From the NCBI GenBank assembly GCA_037039685.1, contig JAWNGF010000010.1, positions 1,860,001-1,924,000 on the forward strand: a DNA stretch of 64,000 nt, given 5' to 3'. The notes under the pieces were generated by a model that was given only the letters and a program-made list of their open reading frames with translations, was not told the DNA's origin and did not search any database. Position 1 is the stretch's first letter. Each line of letters opens with the position of its first letter. Position numbers and translations under genes: made by a program. Positions 43,512-54,931 of this stretch are shown piece after piece. Origin of the DNA: Ceratobasidium sp. AG-K (taxonomy: Eukaryota; Basidiomycota; Agaricomycetes; Cantharellales; Ceratobasidiaceae).

Positions 43512-46500
43512 CTGTGTGTGGAGAGACCAAAAAACCGACAACGGAAACAATGTACTTTAGAGCGACAAATGAATCTACCATTGTTTACGCGAACGTTGCC
43601 GGAATCACAGAACCTATCCCAACCCTCATCGATTCTGGAGCATCAAAGAACTTCTTGGACATCTCGTGGGCTCGATCCAACAACATCCCACTCATGGAAC
43701 TTTCTACTCCTAGAAAAGTAATCGGTATCCAGGGGAAGGAACTCTCTCACCAAATACGTTTCAAAGCTAAGCTGGAACTAGAGGTAGAAGGAAGAACCTT
43801 CAAACAAGTCTTCTTTGCTATGCCTACTGGAGAAACTAAACTTATCCTAGGGTTGGAATGGTTAGAAGAATCAAACCCTGTCATCGATTGGAAAACGAAG
43901 CACATATCATGGCGGACAGAACCCATTCAAGCAAGGACGGCCTCAATAGACGACCTGCCCAAGGAATTCAAGGAATTTGCCGACGTCTTCAGTGAAGAAA
44001 AATTCAAGAGAATCCCGGATCATCGTCCATACAACTGCGCCATCGACTTCAAGGAAGGAGCTGAACTTCCGAAACCGGCCAGACCCATCCCACTCTCTCC
44101 AGCAGAGTCAATTGCACTAAGAGAATACCTCGATGAAGAAATCGCAGCGGGAAAAATCCGACCAAGCAAATCACCCATTGCATCACCTTGCTTCTTTGTC
44201 AAGAAACCGATCGATCCCAAAAATCCAGGAGCAGTACGCCAACTACGACTTGTTCAAGATCTCAGAGGAGTAAACGCCATTACAAAGGACGACAGATTCC
44301 CAATGCCCCTGATGGAAGACCTCTTGGATAAAATCAAGGATGCGAAAATTTTCTCCAAGATTGATCTACGCATGGGTTTCAACAATATCAGAATTAGAGA
44401 AGGCGACGAATGGAAGACAGCTTTCAGAACAAAAGAAGGACTCTTCGAATACGTCGTCATGCCTTTTGGACTAAAAAATGCGCCCGCCATTTTCCAAAGA
44501 TATATGAATCACATTTTCCATGATCTTATCGATGTATGTGTCATTGTATACATTGACGACATCCTTGTCTTCTCCAAGGACAGAAGCCAACATACCGTGG
44601 ATGTCAGAAGAGTACTAAAGATCTTACTGGAGGAAAATCTTTTCGCAAAGCTTCCAAAATGCGAATTCTTTGTCACCAAATTAACGTATACTGGACTTGG
44701 AATCAGCGATTCGGGCATCTCAATGGAGGAAGAAAAGGTCAAGGCAATAAAGGAGTGGAAGGAGCCAAAAACAGTCAAGCAGGTTCAAGCATTCCTAGGA
44801 TTTGCGAATTTCTACCGAAGATTCGTACCAAATTTCAGCCGATTAGCAAAACCCCTGACAACCTTAACAAGAAAGGAGAACAAATGGGAATGGGGAAACG
44901 ATCAGCAGGAAGCATTTGAAGCCCTAAAAGCGGAAATCAGCAAGGAACCCACTCTACGCCATCCAAACCCTGACAAACCCTTCTTCTTGGAAACAGATGC
45001 AAGTGGAGTAGCAATGGGAGCAATCCTGTCGCAAAGGCAAGATGATGGCTACCTACACCCTATTGCTTTTCTTTCAAAATCTTTCAGCGAGGCTCAGCTC
45101 AACTACGACGTCCACGATAAGGAACTTATGGCAATCATAGAATCTTTAACACATTGGAGGCTATACCTCGAAGGAACAAAAGACCCTATCACCATCTACA
45201 CCGATCATAGGAATCTACAGTTCTGGAAGGAAGCAAGAACGTTCAACCATCAACACGCAAGATGGCACCAATTGCTTGCTTCCTATAACTTTGACATCAT
45301 ATACCGCCCTGGAATCCTGTCATCTAAACCGGACCTATTGTCTAGGCGATCAGACCATGAAGATACCCCCACGCCTGAACAAGTGATGATATCTGTCAAA
45401 AAGTTCAAGGGGTTTGTGGGACAAGTAGACACGGACATCATAGAGACTATCAAGGAGGCACAGGAAACAGACAAAGGGTTGGCACAAATCAAACAAATCT
45501 GCAAATCAAGGAAAACGTTACCAAAAACCCTACAACACAGTGCTAAGGATTACGATTTCAAAGAGGGACTTTTATGGTTCAAGGGAAGGATTTACGTGCC
45601 AGAAGATAAAGAAGCCAGGCTGGCCATCATGCGAGTTCACAACGACTCAAAAATCGCGGGTCATCAAGGACAAGCTAGAACGCTGGAACTAATATCAAGA
45701 AGATACTTCTGGCCGGGAATGAAGCAAAGCGTAAACAGATACGTGGAATCCTGTGAAACTTGCCAACGGACAAAGGGATCAAAGTCGATAGTTCCGGTCA
45801 AGCCTCTGGAAATTCCAAAAGGACCGTGGGAAGACATAGCGTTCGACTTCGTAGTGAAATTACCAAAATCCAGAAGATCGGATAGCATCTTAGTAGTGGT
45901 GGACCGATTCTCAAGAATGGCACACTTCATACCCTGCAAAGAATCTCACACAGCAAGCGACCTTGCAAATCTTTTTATCACAAATGTTTGGAAACTGCAC
46001 GGTTTTCCAAAGAGCACGATCTCAGACCGAGGGACTACTTTCAATTCCAAACTTATGAAAGCCATTTATGAGAAAATTGGAACTAGCCCAGGTTTCAGTA
46101 CTGCCTACCACCCCCAAACAGATGGAATAACGGAGAGAATCAATCAATGGATGGAAGGCTGGCTACAATCGTTCGTCAACTACCAACAGGATGATTGGGC
46201 GGACTTATTACCGATTGCGGAATTCAGCTATAATCTTCAGAAACACCGCGTAACGGGTAGTTCCCCTTTCGAAATTGTCTATGGGAGGGAACCACTGTGG
46301 AACATCTCAGCAGAAGAGTCTGCGGTTCCGGAAGCAAACAACATCACGGAAAAATGGCGTAAAATCCACGACGAAGCAATCGCGTCAATGGAAACCCAAA
46401 AGCTCCCAGAAGCAGAGCCAAGAAACGAGTACCAAGAAGGAGATCTAGTATGGCTGCTGGGAAAGAACATTCAAACAAAAAGGCCATCAAAGAAACTGGA

Positions 46501-47206
46501 TAACAAAAAGCACGGGCCATTTGTTGTAAAGCGAAAAATAGGGTCACACGCTTATGAGCTCGATGTGCCGGCAACAATGAGGGTGCACCCTGTTTTTCAC
46601 ATTGATTTGCTCAGCCCTTACAAGGAAGACACAGAATTCAGCCGAAACCAACCCCGACCACCGCCGATCATAACAGAAGAAGGAGAAGAAGAATATGAAG
46701 TAGAGAAGATTTTGGACTGGAAGGAGACAAAGGACGGTCTTTTTTACAGGGTCAGATGGAAGGGTTATGGAAGTGAAGAAGACACAGAACAAAGGGCAGA
46801 ACATTTTGGTCACCTTTCAAAGATCATCAAGGACCTTCTACGCCGACACCCCGAAGCTCCCACGCCATCTAACTACGCTCCAGGGAAGATAAAAGGCAGA
46901 AGGGGTGAAACGGGTAGTGTCACTTGCAAAACTTGCTACTATTCCAAGAAACACCCCCAACTCTACGCTTTGAACCTTTTTTGCCCTCTGCAATGCCTGC
47001 TGTCACCCGCTCCACCATTGCCAACAACCTCACCCGCGTCCTCGAAGGACCTGCCTTTGCCACGGCAAGGATCCTCAACTCCGGAGCCGCCCTCTACGTC
47101 TTCAAGAGGTCACAACAAGCCTCGGGCAGAATGCACTTCAGGGCCTCGGACGACATCCTCCACTCAGACCTGGGAGAATTCCAATGGGTCGGAAAAAAAT
47201 GGCTGA
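43494..47206 (+). CDS. pol: Pol of Ty3 element 2, open frame
   Basis: About 1,230 residues in the -1 frame from gag, open from end to end. Domains in order: aspartic protease (LIDSGASKNFLD), reverse transcriptase (FQRYMNHIF then YIDDILVFS), RNase H (LETDASGVAMG), integrase with the HHCC finger (H...H then CETCQRTKGS) and catalytic core, a GPY/F-like region, and a chromodomain (FYRVRWKGYGSEEDT) that in chromoviruses guides integration to modified chromatin. It lacks the deletion and the stop of element 1. The last 70 or so codons overlap ORF3 and are not conserved with element 1. Confidence 0.92.
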
Positions 47207-47757
47207 CACGCATGCAGCTCCTGCGGAAGGACATATTTGTCTGCCGGGGGTGTGCCGCATTCCAGGTCTCGGAGGTCGTTCTCCTCTCCACCCACATGCT
47301 CGGGGTGGTTGAATGGGGACAAGAAGGAGCATACTCGAGCGAGTGGGTACCAGGTTACAACGGAAGGCAGCCAACGCTCCGACCTAGATGGAACGATGCC
47401 TGGGATGCCAACTACGAAAAGGACCTGAGCGACTGGAGGATGGAGAGGGGCAGATACCAGAAGGAGAAGATTGACTGGGAACCCTACTGGTGGAAGAAGG
47501 AGGAGACTGACGTGTCGGCATGGAAGGAGGCAGAGCCCGATGTGCGACAGTGGGACAAGGAGTTCGTGGAGGCTCAGGAAAGGGTTTTGGACTGGTCCAA
47601 GGCCGACTGGACAAGGGAGGAGACATGGGAAGAATGGGAGAAGTTCTCGGACGAACCAGGGAACACGGCGTTCAATCCCATCGACCTGACCTTGGAGGAG
47701 GATGAAGGGCTTGAGGAATTTATGCTGAGGAAAGGGAAGGACTGCACAGTGCAGTAA
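46993..47757 (+). CDS. ORF3 of Ty3 element 2, unknown function
   Basis: 254 residues from ATG 46993 (MPAV), the same length as in element 1, with conserved blocks RMHFRASDD, DIFVCRGCAAFQVSEVVL, VVEWGQEGAYSSEWVPGY and the Trp-spaced charged C-terminal half. Many nucleotide differences from element 1 are at third positions of this frame (for example around the CRGC motif). Its first 214 bases overlap the pol tail in another frame. The function is unknown; it could act as an accessory nucleoprotein, a targeting factor or a regulator. Confidence 0.75.
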   Translation: MPAVTRSTIANNLTRVLEGPAFATARILNSGAALYVFKRSQQASGRMHFRASDDILHSDLGEFQWVGKKWLTRMQLLRKDIFVCRGCAAFQVSEVVLLSTHMLGVVEWGQEGAYSSEWVPGYNGRQPTLRPRWNDAWDANYEKDLSDWRMERGRYQKEKIDWEPYWWKKEETDVSAWKEAEPDVRQWDKEFVEAQERVLDWSKADWTREETWEEWEKFSDEPGNTAFNPIDLTLEEDEGLEEFMLRKGKDCTVQ

Positions 47758-47798
47758 GTCCATTCAGGTCCCCCAAATGGACTCATAGGGGGGAGTAA

Positions 47799-48254
47799 TG
47801 TCGTGAGCCAGCTCACTCCATCGGACTCGACTGTTGTCTCGCCCGCCTGTCCCCTTCTTTTGTGTTTGTGTTCCGTTTCCGTTTGCCGCGTTGCCACCTT
47901 CTTGTGGTTATTCTGTTACATTGTGTAACGTGGCTGTGCTTTGTACGAGTCATGTCTGTTCATACAGCATGACTCACATGGACACTCCTGACTGGTAGAC
48001 TGTATGACTCATGTGGCTGCGCCTTGTATGACTCGGCCACTTCTTGTATATATATAGAGGACCAACAAGCCTGGTAACCCCAGCTTGTTTTGTCTCGTCA
48101 AAACATCCCCTTTGAGTGACACTCAGAACCACCCCTACCCTCAAGGACCTACAGACGCTTAAGTGTGTTGCGGTTCAAGAGGTCACTTAGGTCTTAGTGC
48201 CGTCCACTCTCCATCGCGGCTTGTCCCATAGCCACCAAGAAGAAGCCTACGACA
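47799..48254 (+). repeat. 3' LTR of Ty3 element 2
   Basis: 456 bp, partner of 41026-41481, preceded by the polypurine tract at 47787-47795 and followed by CGTAT at 48255-48259. Confidence 0.95.
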
Positions 48255-48259
48255 CGTAT

Positions 48260-48279
48260 AAGACTGTATATATTCAACA
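48260..48279 (-). repeat. Copia 3' LTR, inner part
   Basis: The last 20 bp of the split LTR, ending at TTCAACA. They match 52892-52911. Confidence 0.85.
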
Positions 48280-48313
48280 CGCCCACTCAGGATTAGACAA
48301 AAAATGAAAAGAT

Positions 48314-51300
48314 TTAAAACATTCCCATCCCAGTCACGAAACCGGGGAATTTGACGCGTCCGAGTGGTTTGGTAAGCGCATCGGCGACCTGTTGGTTGGT
48401 CGGAATAAATTGAAGGTCGACTTCGCAAAGTGCAACTACTTCTCGAATAAAATGATGCTTTACTCAAATGTGTTTTGTATTTTGATGATTGACTGGGTTC
48501 TTGGCTAATGCGATACTCGATTGATTGTCGGTAAGCAAGGTTGTCGGACCTTTCGATAAAAATCCGAGTTCGTCAATTCCTTGACAAAGCCAAATTAATT
48601 GGCTTGCGGCGCTTGCAGCGGTGACGTATTTGGCTTCGGTACTCGATAAGGAAATTGTCAGCTGCTTACGTGATGACCAAGCAACGCTCCCTCCGGCTTG
48701 TTGGAAGATCCAACCAGTAGTCGATCGACTTGTATTAGGATCGCCAGCGTAGTTGGAATCGACATACCCGATTGGGTCTGACAATTTGGATCGTTCAAAC
48801 ACAATCCCAAGTGCCTTCGTGCCTTGTAGGTATCGTAAAACCCGCTTGAATGCTGACCAATGCTCATTGCCAGGATTAGCGGCGTGTTGGGCAAGCAATC
48901 CGGTTGCAAAAGCAATGTTGGGACGGGTCGAAATCATTGCATACATAAGCGATCCGATTCCATGCTGATAAAGCGTTCGATTGACGGTCGGAGTATTGAG
49001 TTTGGGCAGGTTTGGCGACTCTGCCATTGGCGTGTCCCATGGTTTGGCCTTGGTCATGCTGAATCGAGCTAGTATATTGCTAATATATCGCTTTTGACAA
49101 ATCTTGAGTGAACCGGCCTTGCGATTTCGCTCGATTTCGACCCCTACAAACATGCGTGCCTCGCCTAGATTGACAATATCAAAACATTCGCGCATTTTCG
49201 ATTTAATTTCCTCCAGAAATGAAAGAGGTTTGCCAGCTAGGAGCATGTTGTCCACATGAGCTAAAATTATCACCAACTTATTGCCATTGCGTTGAATGAA
49301 CACGGCATGATTGCTTTCGGTCCTTGTGAATCCGATCGCCTCAAGAACCTCTTTGAGTCGAAGGTAAAACGCTTGGGCGGCTTGTTTCAGACCGTATAAC
49401 GCTTTGACAAGTTGCCAGACATGATTGCCTTTGGCAAAGCCCTTGGGTTGCTCCATGTAGAGCTCCTCCTCAACGACGCTATGCAGGAACGCGGTCTTGA
49501 TGTCAAGCTGAAGTAATTCAAGGTCTTTGCTCGCAACGATGCTGAAAAGTACCCTATATGCGTCCGATGCGGCAACAGGCGACGATATTTTGACATAATC
49601 AACACCTGGGGCTTGGAGAAACCCTTTGGCAACAAGTCGAGCTTTGTACTTGAGGATTTCACCATCGACGTCGCGCTTGTATGCGTACACCCATTGAGAT
49701 TTGATGACCCGCTTGTGAGTTGGTCTATCGGCCAGTTTCCAAACTTTATGCTTGGTGATCGATTTAATTTCTTTGATCATAGCTTTGAGCCATAGATTGG
49801 CGTCTGGCCTTGCCATTGCTTCTGCGTATGTGTTGGGTGGATGCTCAATTAACGCATTTAGAGTGCTCTTGGTCATTGGCTTATCGGCTTGCGTGGCAGT
49901 TTCGTTCTGCGCGCCCACTTGACCTCCGTATTGTACTGGCGGTCTCGTAACTTGACCTGATCGACGTGGAGGTTCGGGCTGAACAACTGGCGGCTCTGGA
50001 TTGACTGGCTCTGGCTTGATTTGCAGCTTGATATTGGACTCGGACTCGGGCTCTTCTGGCTCGGACTCGGACTCGGACTCTTGCTTGCGCTCTGACTTGT
50101 GGCTTTCTGGCTCTGGCTCAGCAGCGGTCTCAGGCAACAGCTCAGGGTGCTCCTGGTCGCCCACTTTCTTGGGGAACTTGTCCTCGAAGTCCTCGATTAC
50201 TACTCGCTGTCGGGTCTCGCCTCCTTCATCGAATACAACGTCACGTGACGTGATTACGCGACCAATCGGGCGCTGGATGAGTATGTGCACCTTGCGACCT
50301 GGAGCAAATCCAAGGTAAGTGCATTCAAGCGAACGTGCCTGCAGCTTCGTGCGTTGACCATCGGGTACTCGAGCCCATGCCTTGCATCCAAAGGTTTGGA
50401 GCCGGGATACGTCGGGTAATTTGCCCGTAAAAATTTCGTCTGGGGTTTTACCGTCAAGTGCCCGTTTCGGTGTTACATTCCAGATGTATGCGGCATGGAT
50501 GATCGCGAGCCCCCAGTATTTGTCAGGTAAGTCTGCGTCCGCTCGCATCGCTCGCTGACTGTTGTTTAATGTGCAAATTGCTCACTCTGCAATGCCGTTG
50601 CTGGCCGAGGAGTCCGCCTCGGTCTTCTGGTGCTTGATCCCTTGCGATTTCAGCCAGGTTTCAAAGGCATTTGATGCGTATTCGCCTCCGCCGTTGGTCC
50701 GTAAGTGTTTGATTCACTTGCCCGTTTGATTCTCCACTGACGCTTTTAGCTCTTGGAAGTGCTTCGCGTACTCGTTCTTGTGCTTAAGTAAGTGAACAAA
50801 TATCTTGCGGGACTTATCGTTGATTGTGACAGCAAAGTACTGATAGCCTTGAATCACCTGAACAGGTGTTGGGCCGTGTAGGTTGCTATGGAGCAGCTCA
50901 AGTACGTCAGATGCTTGATTAGTTGACGTCGGAAACGGGGCGCGAGTTTGTTTGCCTTTAAGACACGGCTCGCATGTCGGTTTTGGAGGTAAGCAACTGC
51001 CTACAATATCCATTCCTTGAACGGCGCCCTTTTTGACCATATCCAGGACGTATTTGTAGTTTATGTGTCCTAGACAACAGTGCCAGGTATATAAATCGGC
51101 TCAAGCAATGTGACTGGCCATATATGCAATGAATTCGCTTGCTTCTAGGTTGTCCTCGTTGTTTAGGCTTTTTGGTTTGATCATAGCAATGTAGGCGGTA
51201 GGTTCTGCGTGTTTAACGCACGCATTTAGTTGGTATAGTTGGACTCCTAACTCGCGTGTGTAGCCGATCTCGGGTCCACGGCCCTTATTCTCGAGCAGCC

Positions 51301-52638
51301 TTGCATTGTCATCACCAAACATAACAAAGGTGCCGCGTTTGGCAAGCTGTTTGACCAACATAAGACTGGCGTGCAGTCCAGGTACGTGCAGCACACTCTT
51401 GATCGCCATATTGGTCTCCTTATGGGCTCCGTTGCGTAGCATAAGCATCACTCGGCCGATTCTGGTTGCATTTGTCAGGTTTCTGTTGCCCACTCAAACT
51501 GGAATTGGTGGTACCAATGGCCGGTAAGTCGAAAACCATGCTCGATTTCGAGTCATATGTTTTGATGCGCCAGAGTCAAGCAGCCATGCGTCTCTGGCTG
51601 ACGGATTGTCCATGGCTGGCATTGCATATATCAATGGCATGTCCTCGGGTTCAGCAGGCGTCAGAGCCACTTTGGCCGACTTGGTTTTAGGTACGGAACT
51701 TGATTCGCTCGGTTTTGATTTGGTTGACTTAGCGGTTTGTTGCTTTTGGTGTGGTCCAGTCCCTTCCGCTCCGCCTCCTTTAGCCCAGCATTCTTTTTTG
51801 TGTGCCTGGGCTTGGCGCAATTATTGCATAGGGGACCCTTTGCCTTCTTCTTGCCTTTCGGGTCGCTTGGCTTCTTGGATTTGGGCTTTGAGGCTTGAGC
51901 ATACATTGCTGTAAGTCCGCCTCCTTTCTTCCGTCGTTCCTCTTCAGCTAATGCCACTTTGACAACAGTGTCGGGCGTAATGTAACCGTTCTGGCTGGAC
52001 GTCTGGATGACCGTGCTGACGATTGCATAGGACGGGGGGAGCGCATTCATGAAGACTTGTGCGAGCATAAGGTCGGTAACGTTTTCTCCAAGGGTTTTCA
52101 TTTTGGAGGTGGTCGATTGGATCTTGTTAAATGCGATAGATAAGTCCTCGTCTTCCTCAATTTTTGCATTCATGAATTGCTGATAGTAAAAGGATAGAGA
52201 TTGCATCCCTTTTCCTTCCCAGCACTCGATAATTTTCGTCCATGCCTCATGCGCCAATGTCGTCTCGATCACGTCGGCCATTGCCCCATCTTCCATATTC
52301 AAGGTAATCTGAGCGAATGCGTCGTCGTCTCGTTTTTGCCATTTTTCAATCGCTGACTTATTTTCTGACACTTTTGCAGAGTCTTTCTTATTGGTCTCGG
52401 TGAGCGGTTCAGGCGGTACTTCAGTGCCGTATGCGATCCTGAGCAGTCCTCAAATTCGTAGGACCGTCGTTTGGCGGAACTTCCACGAATCATAGTTGGA
52501 TCCGTCGTCCTTCAAGAGGGGGATCTCGTAGGTTTTCTTGCTAAGGTAAGCGTCGGTCGATGCCATTGTTGAGCTAGTAGCGTTTACAGTGCTAACTGGG
52601 TCCTCTTCTGCTTCACTTTTGACGCTACCAGGGCTCAT
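48314..52638 (-). pseudogene. Copia gag-pol with six TGA stops and one frameshift
   Basis: A single Copia polyprotein can be traced. Gag has YEIPLLKDDGSNYDSWKF and a zinc knuckle (CNNCAKPRH) that is cut by a one-base loss in an A-run near 51800. The protease has WLLDSGASKHMT. The integrase has CLGHINYK and CEPCLKGKQ, with the catalytic core around LRTNGGGEYA. The reverse transcriptase has LLQLDIKTAFLH and, in place of YVDD, HVDN. RNase H contains SSRKQLTISLSSTEAKY. TGA codons sit at 52450-52452, 51494-51496, 51101-51103, 50714-50716, 50582-50584 and 48464-48466, each where CGA is expected. The start ATG at 52638 lies inside the primer-binding site. The HVDN change suggests the reverse transcriptase is inactive even apart from the stops. 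Confidence 0.92.
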
Positions 52639-52642
52639 AACC
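52631..52642 (-). promoter_or_regulatory. Copia primer-binding site (initiator-tRNA half-molecule type)
   Basis: Immediately inside the 5' LTR the minus strand reads GGTTATGAGCCC. This is complementary to an initiator-tRNA(Met) anticodon-arm sequence (GGGCTCATAACC) rather than to its 3' end, the arrangement known for Drosophila copia. Confidence 0.6.
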
Positions 52643-52911
52643 TTTTGCGATTAGCGCAGTGCCGAGCTAGATAGTTTTGTATCTCAGCTCGTGCTACTTG
52701 AGAGTAGAGAACTCACATATATATACCTAGATAGTTTTGTATCTACAGGAAATATAAGCGATAGAAAAGAAAAGTAAAAACTAAACTATACCTCAGCTCG
52801 TGCTACTTGAGAGTAGAGAACTGAGGGTAAAACTTCCGCGAAGCGTGCGTTCATGTGGACACAATCACGTGATGCGCATATATCTACGTATAAGACTGTA
52901 TATATTCAACA
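52643..52911 (-). repeat. Copia 5' LTR
   Basis: 269 bp. On the minus strand it begins TGTTGAATATATAC and ends TAATCGCAAAA. It is flanked outside by the target duplication TGCCT at 52912-52916 and shows the empty CGTAT site used by Ty3 element 2 in the other LTR. Confidence 0.92.
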
Positions 52912-52916
52912 TGCCT

Positions 52917-53731
52917 CAGATGGTACTCCTATTGGTGTTGCTTTCGAAGGTCACGCCGATTCTGTCAGGTCGATTGCATTCTCGCCGGACGGTACACGTA
53001 TTATCTCCGGCTCTTGGGACAAAACGATTCGCGTATGGAGCGCTGCAGACGGCACCTCTATTGGCGCTCCCTTCGAGGGTCACACCTACTCCATCAATTC
53101 AGTTGCGTTCTCACCCGACGGCAATTGCATCGTCTCCGGATCCGATGATGAGACCATCCGCATGTGGAATGCTGTAGATGGCACTCCTATTGGCGATCCA
53201 CTCGAGGGTCATACTGATTCCGTCATGTCGGTCGCGTTCTCACCCGACGGCACTCGCATTGCCTCTGCGTCCCATGATAAGACTGTCCGCATATGGAACG
53301 CCGCAGGTGGCACCCCCATTGGTGCCCCTTTTCGGGGCCATACCTATTCTATTAGATCAGTTGCGTTCTCACCTGACAGCACACGCGTTGCCTCCGGATC
53401 TGATGACCGGGCCATTCGCATGTGGAATGTTGAGGGAAATCCTCCTGTGAATGGTATGTATTTTTCATCTTTTACCCTGTTTCTTTGCACCGGGTTTGAA
53501 ATTTATGCTAATTTACTTATACCAGATACGTGGTCCATTGCAGAGGACGGATGGGTAAAATGGAACTCCAAGCAACTCGTACTATGGGCTCCCCCAGATC
53601 TCGCCCCTTGTCTTCCAACACAACATAATACGTGGGCAACCGGGCCAAATGGCACAATTTGTCTTGATTACACCTTTCTCCTAGCTGGTGGTGACTGGCG
53701 TACTTGCTATATACCCCATTACCCACATTAG
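52917..53731 (+). pseudogene. NLR copy 2, 3' part: WD40 repeats 13-16 and C-terminal module
   Basis: It continues the same repeat phase broken at 40776: GTPIGVAFEGHADSVR completes repeat 12, then four more repeats follow. An intron (about 53455-53524) leads to a C-terminal module with EDGWVKWNSKQLVLWAPPDL and LDYTFLLAGGDWRTCY, a common ending of fungal NACHT-WD40 proteins. The stop is at 53729-53731. Within this part I see no stop or frameshift, so the gene was probably intact until Copia arrived. Confidence 0.85.
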
Positions 53732-53829
53732 GCGGGATTGGGATTTATGAATGTACTTTCCTCTTGTAGGTTTCTCATTCTCTTTATAACGGCAATAAAG
53801 ACCCAACGACAATACTATTTGCATGTGGA

Positions 53830-54240
53830 ATAGCAAGGAAGGAGGGTATTCTTGTTGGCACTCCTTTCCAGGGGCACATCGGCCCCCTCATGTCAGTCAT
53901 ATTCTCCCCCGACGGTGCACATATCGTCTCTGGCGCTCGGAATAACAACGCCCGCATGTGGAACGCTAATGATGGCACCTCTGTGAATGGTACGTATTCT
54001 CAGTTCGATTCTAGTTTTTATCGTTGCGCGCTCTGCGTTATTTCACTCCACCATAGATGGGTGGTTCGTCACGGAGGATGAATGGGTAATTATGAAGTAC
54101 AATTCCCGACTTCTTGTTTAGGTCCCTCCTGCCCTTCTCCCCTGCATTCCGATACCACTCCACTCGTGGGTGATCGGACTGCACGTTTCAATAAGTCTTG
54201 ACTATGCTGTTCTTCGAACCGGCATTGACTAGCGTACGTA
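53830..54240 (+). pseudogene. WD40 and C-terminal-module relic
   Basis: A partial copy of the end of an NLR gene: one WD40 repeat (GPLMSVIFSPDGAHIVSG) with NARMWNANDGTSVN, an intron-like gap starting at GTACGT, then a C-terminal module (TEDEWVIMKYNSRLLV, a TAG stop, then VPPALLPCIP). It parallels 53400-53731. This looks like a tandem duplicate remnant or a leftover of a further NLR gene. Confidence 0.6.
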
Positions 54241-54931
54241 TGATCTCTCCTAATCATCATATTAGTCAAGGCAATCAGATGTATCTTTCTCTATCGGGTC
54301 TCCGTGTCCTTTCTCCGCTAAATAAATGGCCCGTTCGCTTGAGACTCGGGTCTTCAACAGCAAGTGCTTTCTCAGTCCGATTTTTGTGATGATCGACATT
54401 GATTATGTTACAGCGTACCATCCGAACGTGGACACTAGGGAGTAAAACGGATAAGTCAAGTGCCATTTATGCTCACTTTTCTGATTGTAAAGGCGAACTA
54501 AAAATCGGAGCGTATTTACCGTACTTATGCTTTAACAAACGTATGAATTAACTACTGGCAGTTCTCAAAGTTGAAGGAAATATGGCCCACACAACCCCGG
54601 TGCTAGTAATCCGTTTTACACCCTAGTGGACACCTCGCACCTTGCGTATAGTGGATCACACGAGCGGTGTTTGTGTCAAGTTATACGAACTCGTTAAAAG
54701 ACCGCAATACTGGGTTATACGCACACAGCTTACGTTCAGAGCCCAGACCAGTGATTACATAACAGACCACCAATGACGTCATTTCGATGATCATCGCACC
54801 AACTATCGCATTACACTCGACAAAAGCGAAAAAAGCATACAAAGGGTAATAAATCACGACAGCGAAATAAAAAGTGTACATCAGCCGGATAGATGAAACA
54901 TATGAGCCTTAGCGTAAATCAAAAATGCATA
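54241..54931. other. No gene recognised
   Basis: Intergenic sequence; short frames only (54275-54466 and 54681-54881 minus) with no domains. Confidence 0.4.

Larger units (their letters stand above)
41026..48254 (+). mobile_element. Ty3/Gypsy chromovirus, element 2 (full length, defective gag)
   Basis: 7,229 bp, with the same layout as element 1 and 456-bp LTRs that differ at about two positions by eye, so it is the youngest insertion in the window. Pol and ORF3 are open; gag has two TGA stops. It lies inside the 3' LTR of the Copia element. Confidence 0.95.
40777..52911 (-). mobile_element. Ty1/Copia retrotransposon, itself split by Ty3 element 2
   Basis: A minus-strand Copia element with 269-bp LTRs. 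Without the nested Ty3 element and its duplicated CGTAT it would be about 4.9 kb. The 5' LTR is 52643-52911. The 3' LTR is 40777-41025 plus 48260-48279. The coding order (gag, protease, integrase, reverse transcriptase, RNase H) is that of Copia. The two LTRs differ at only two positions by eye, both transitions, yet the coding region has six TGA stops and one frameshift. So it is defective and was possibly mobilised by a partner or mutated quickly after arrival. Confidence 0.93.
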
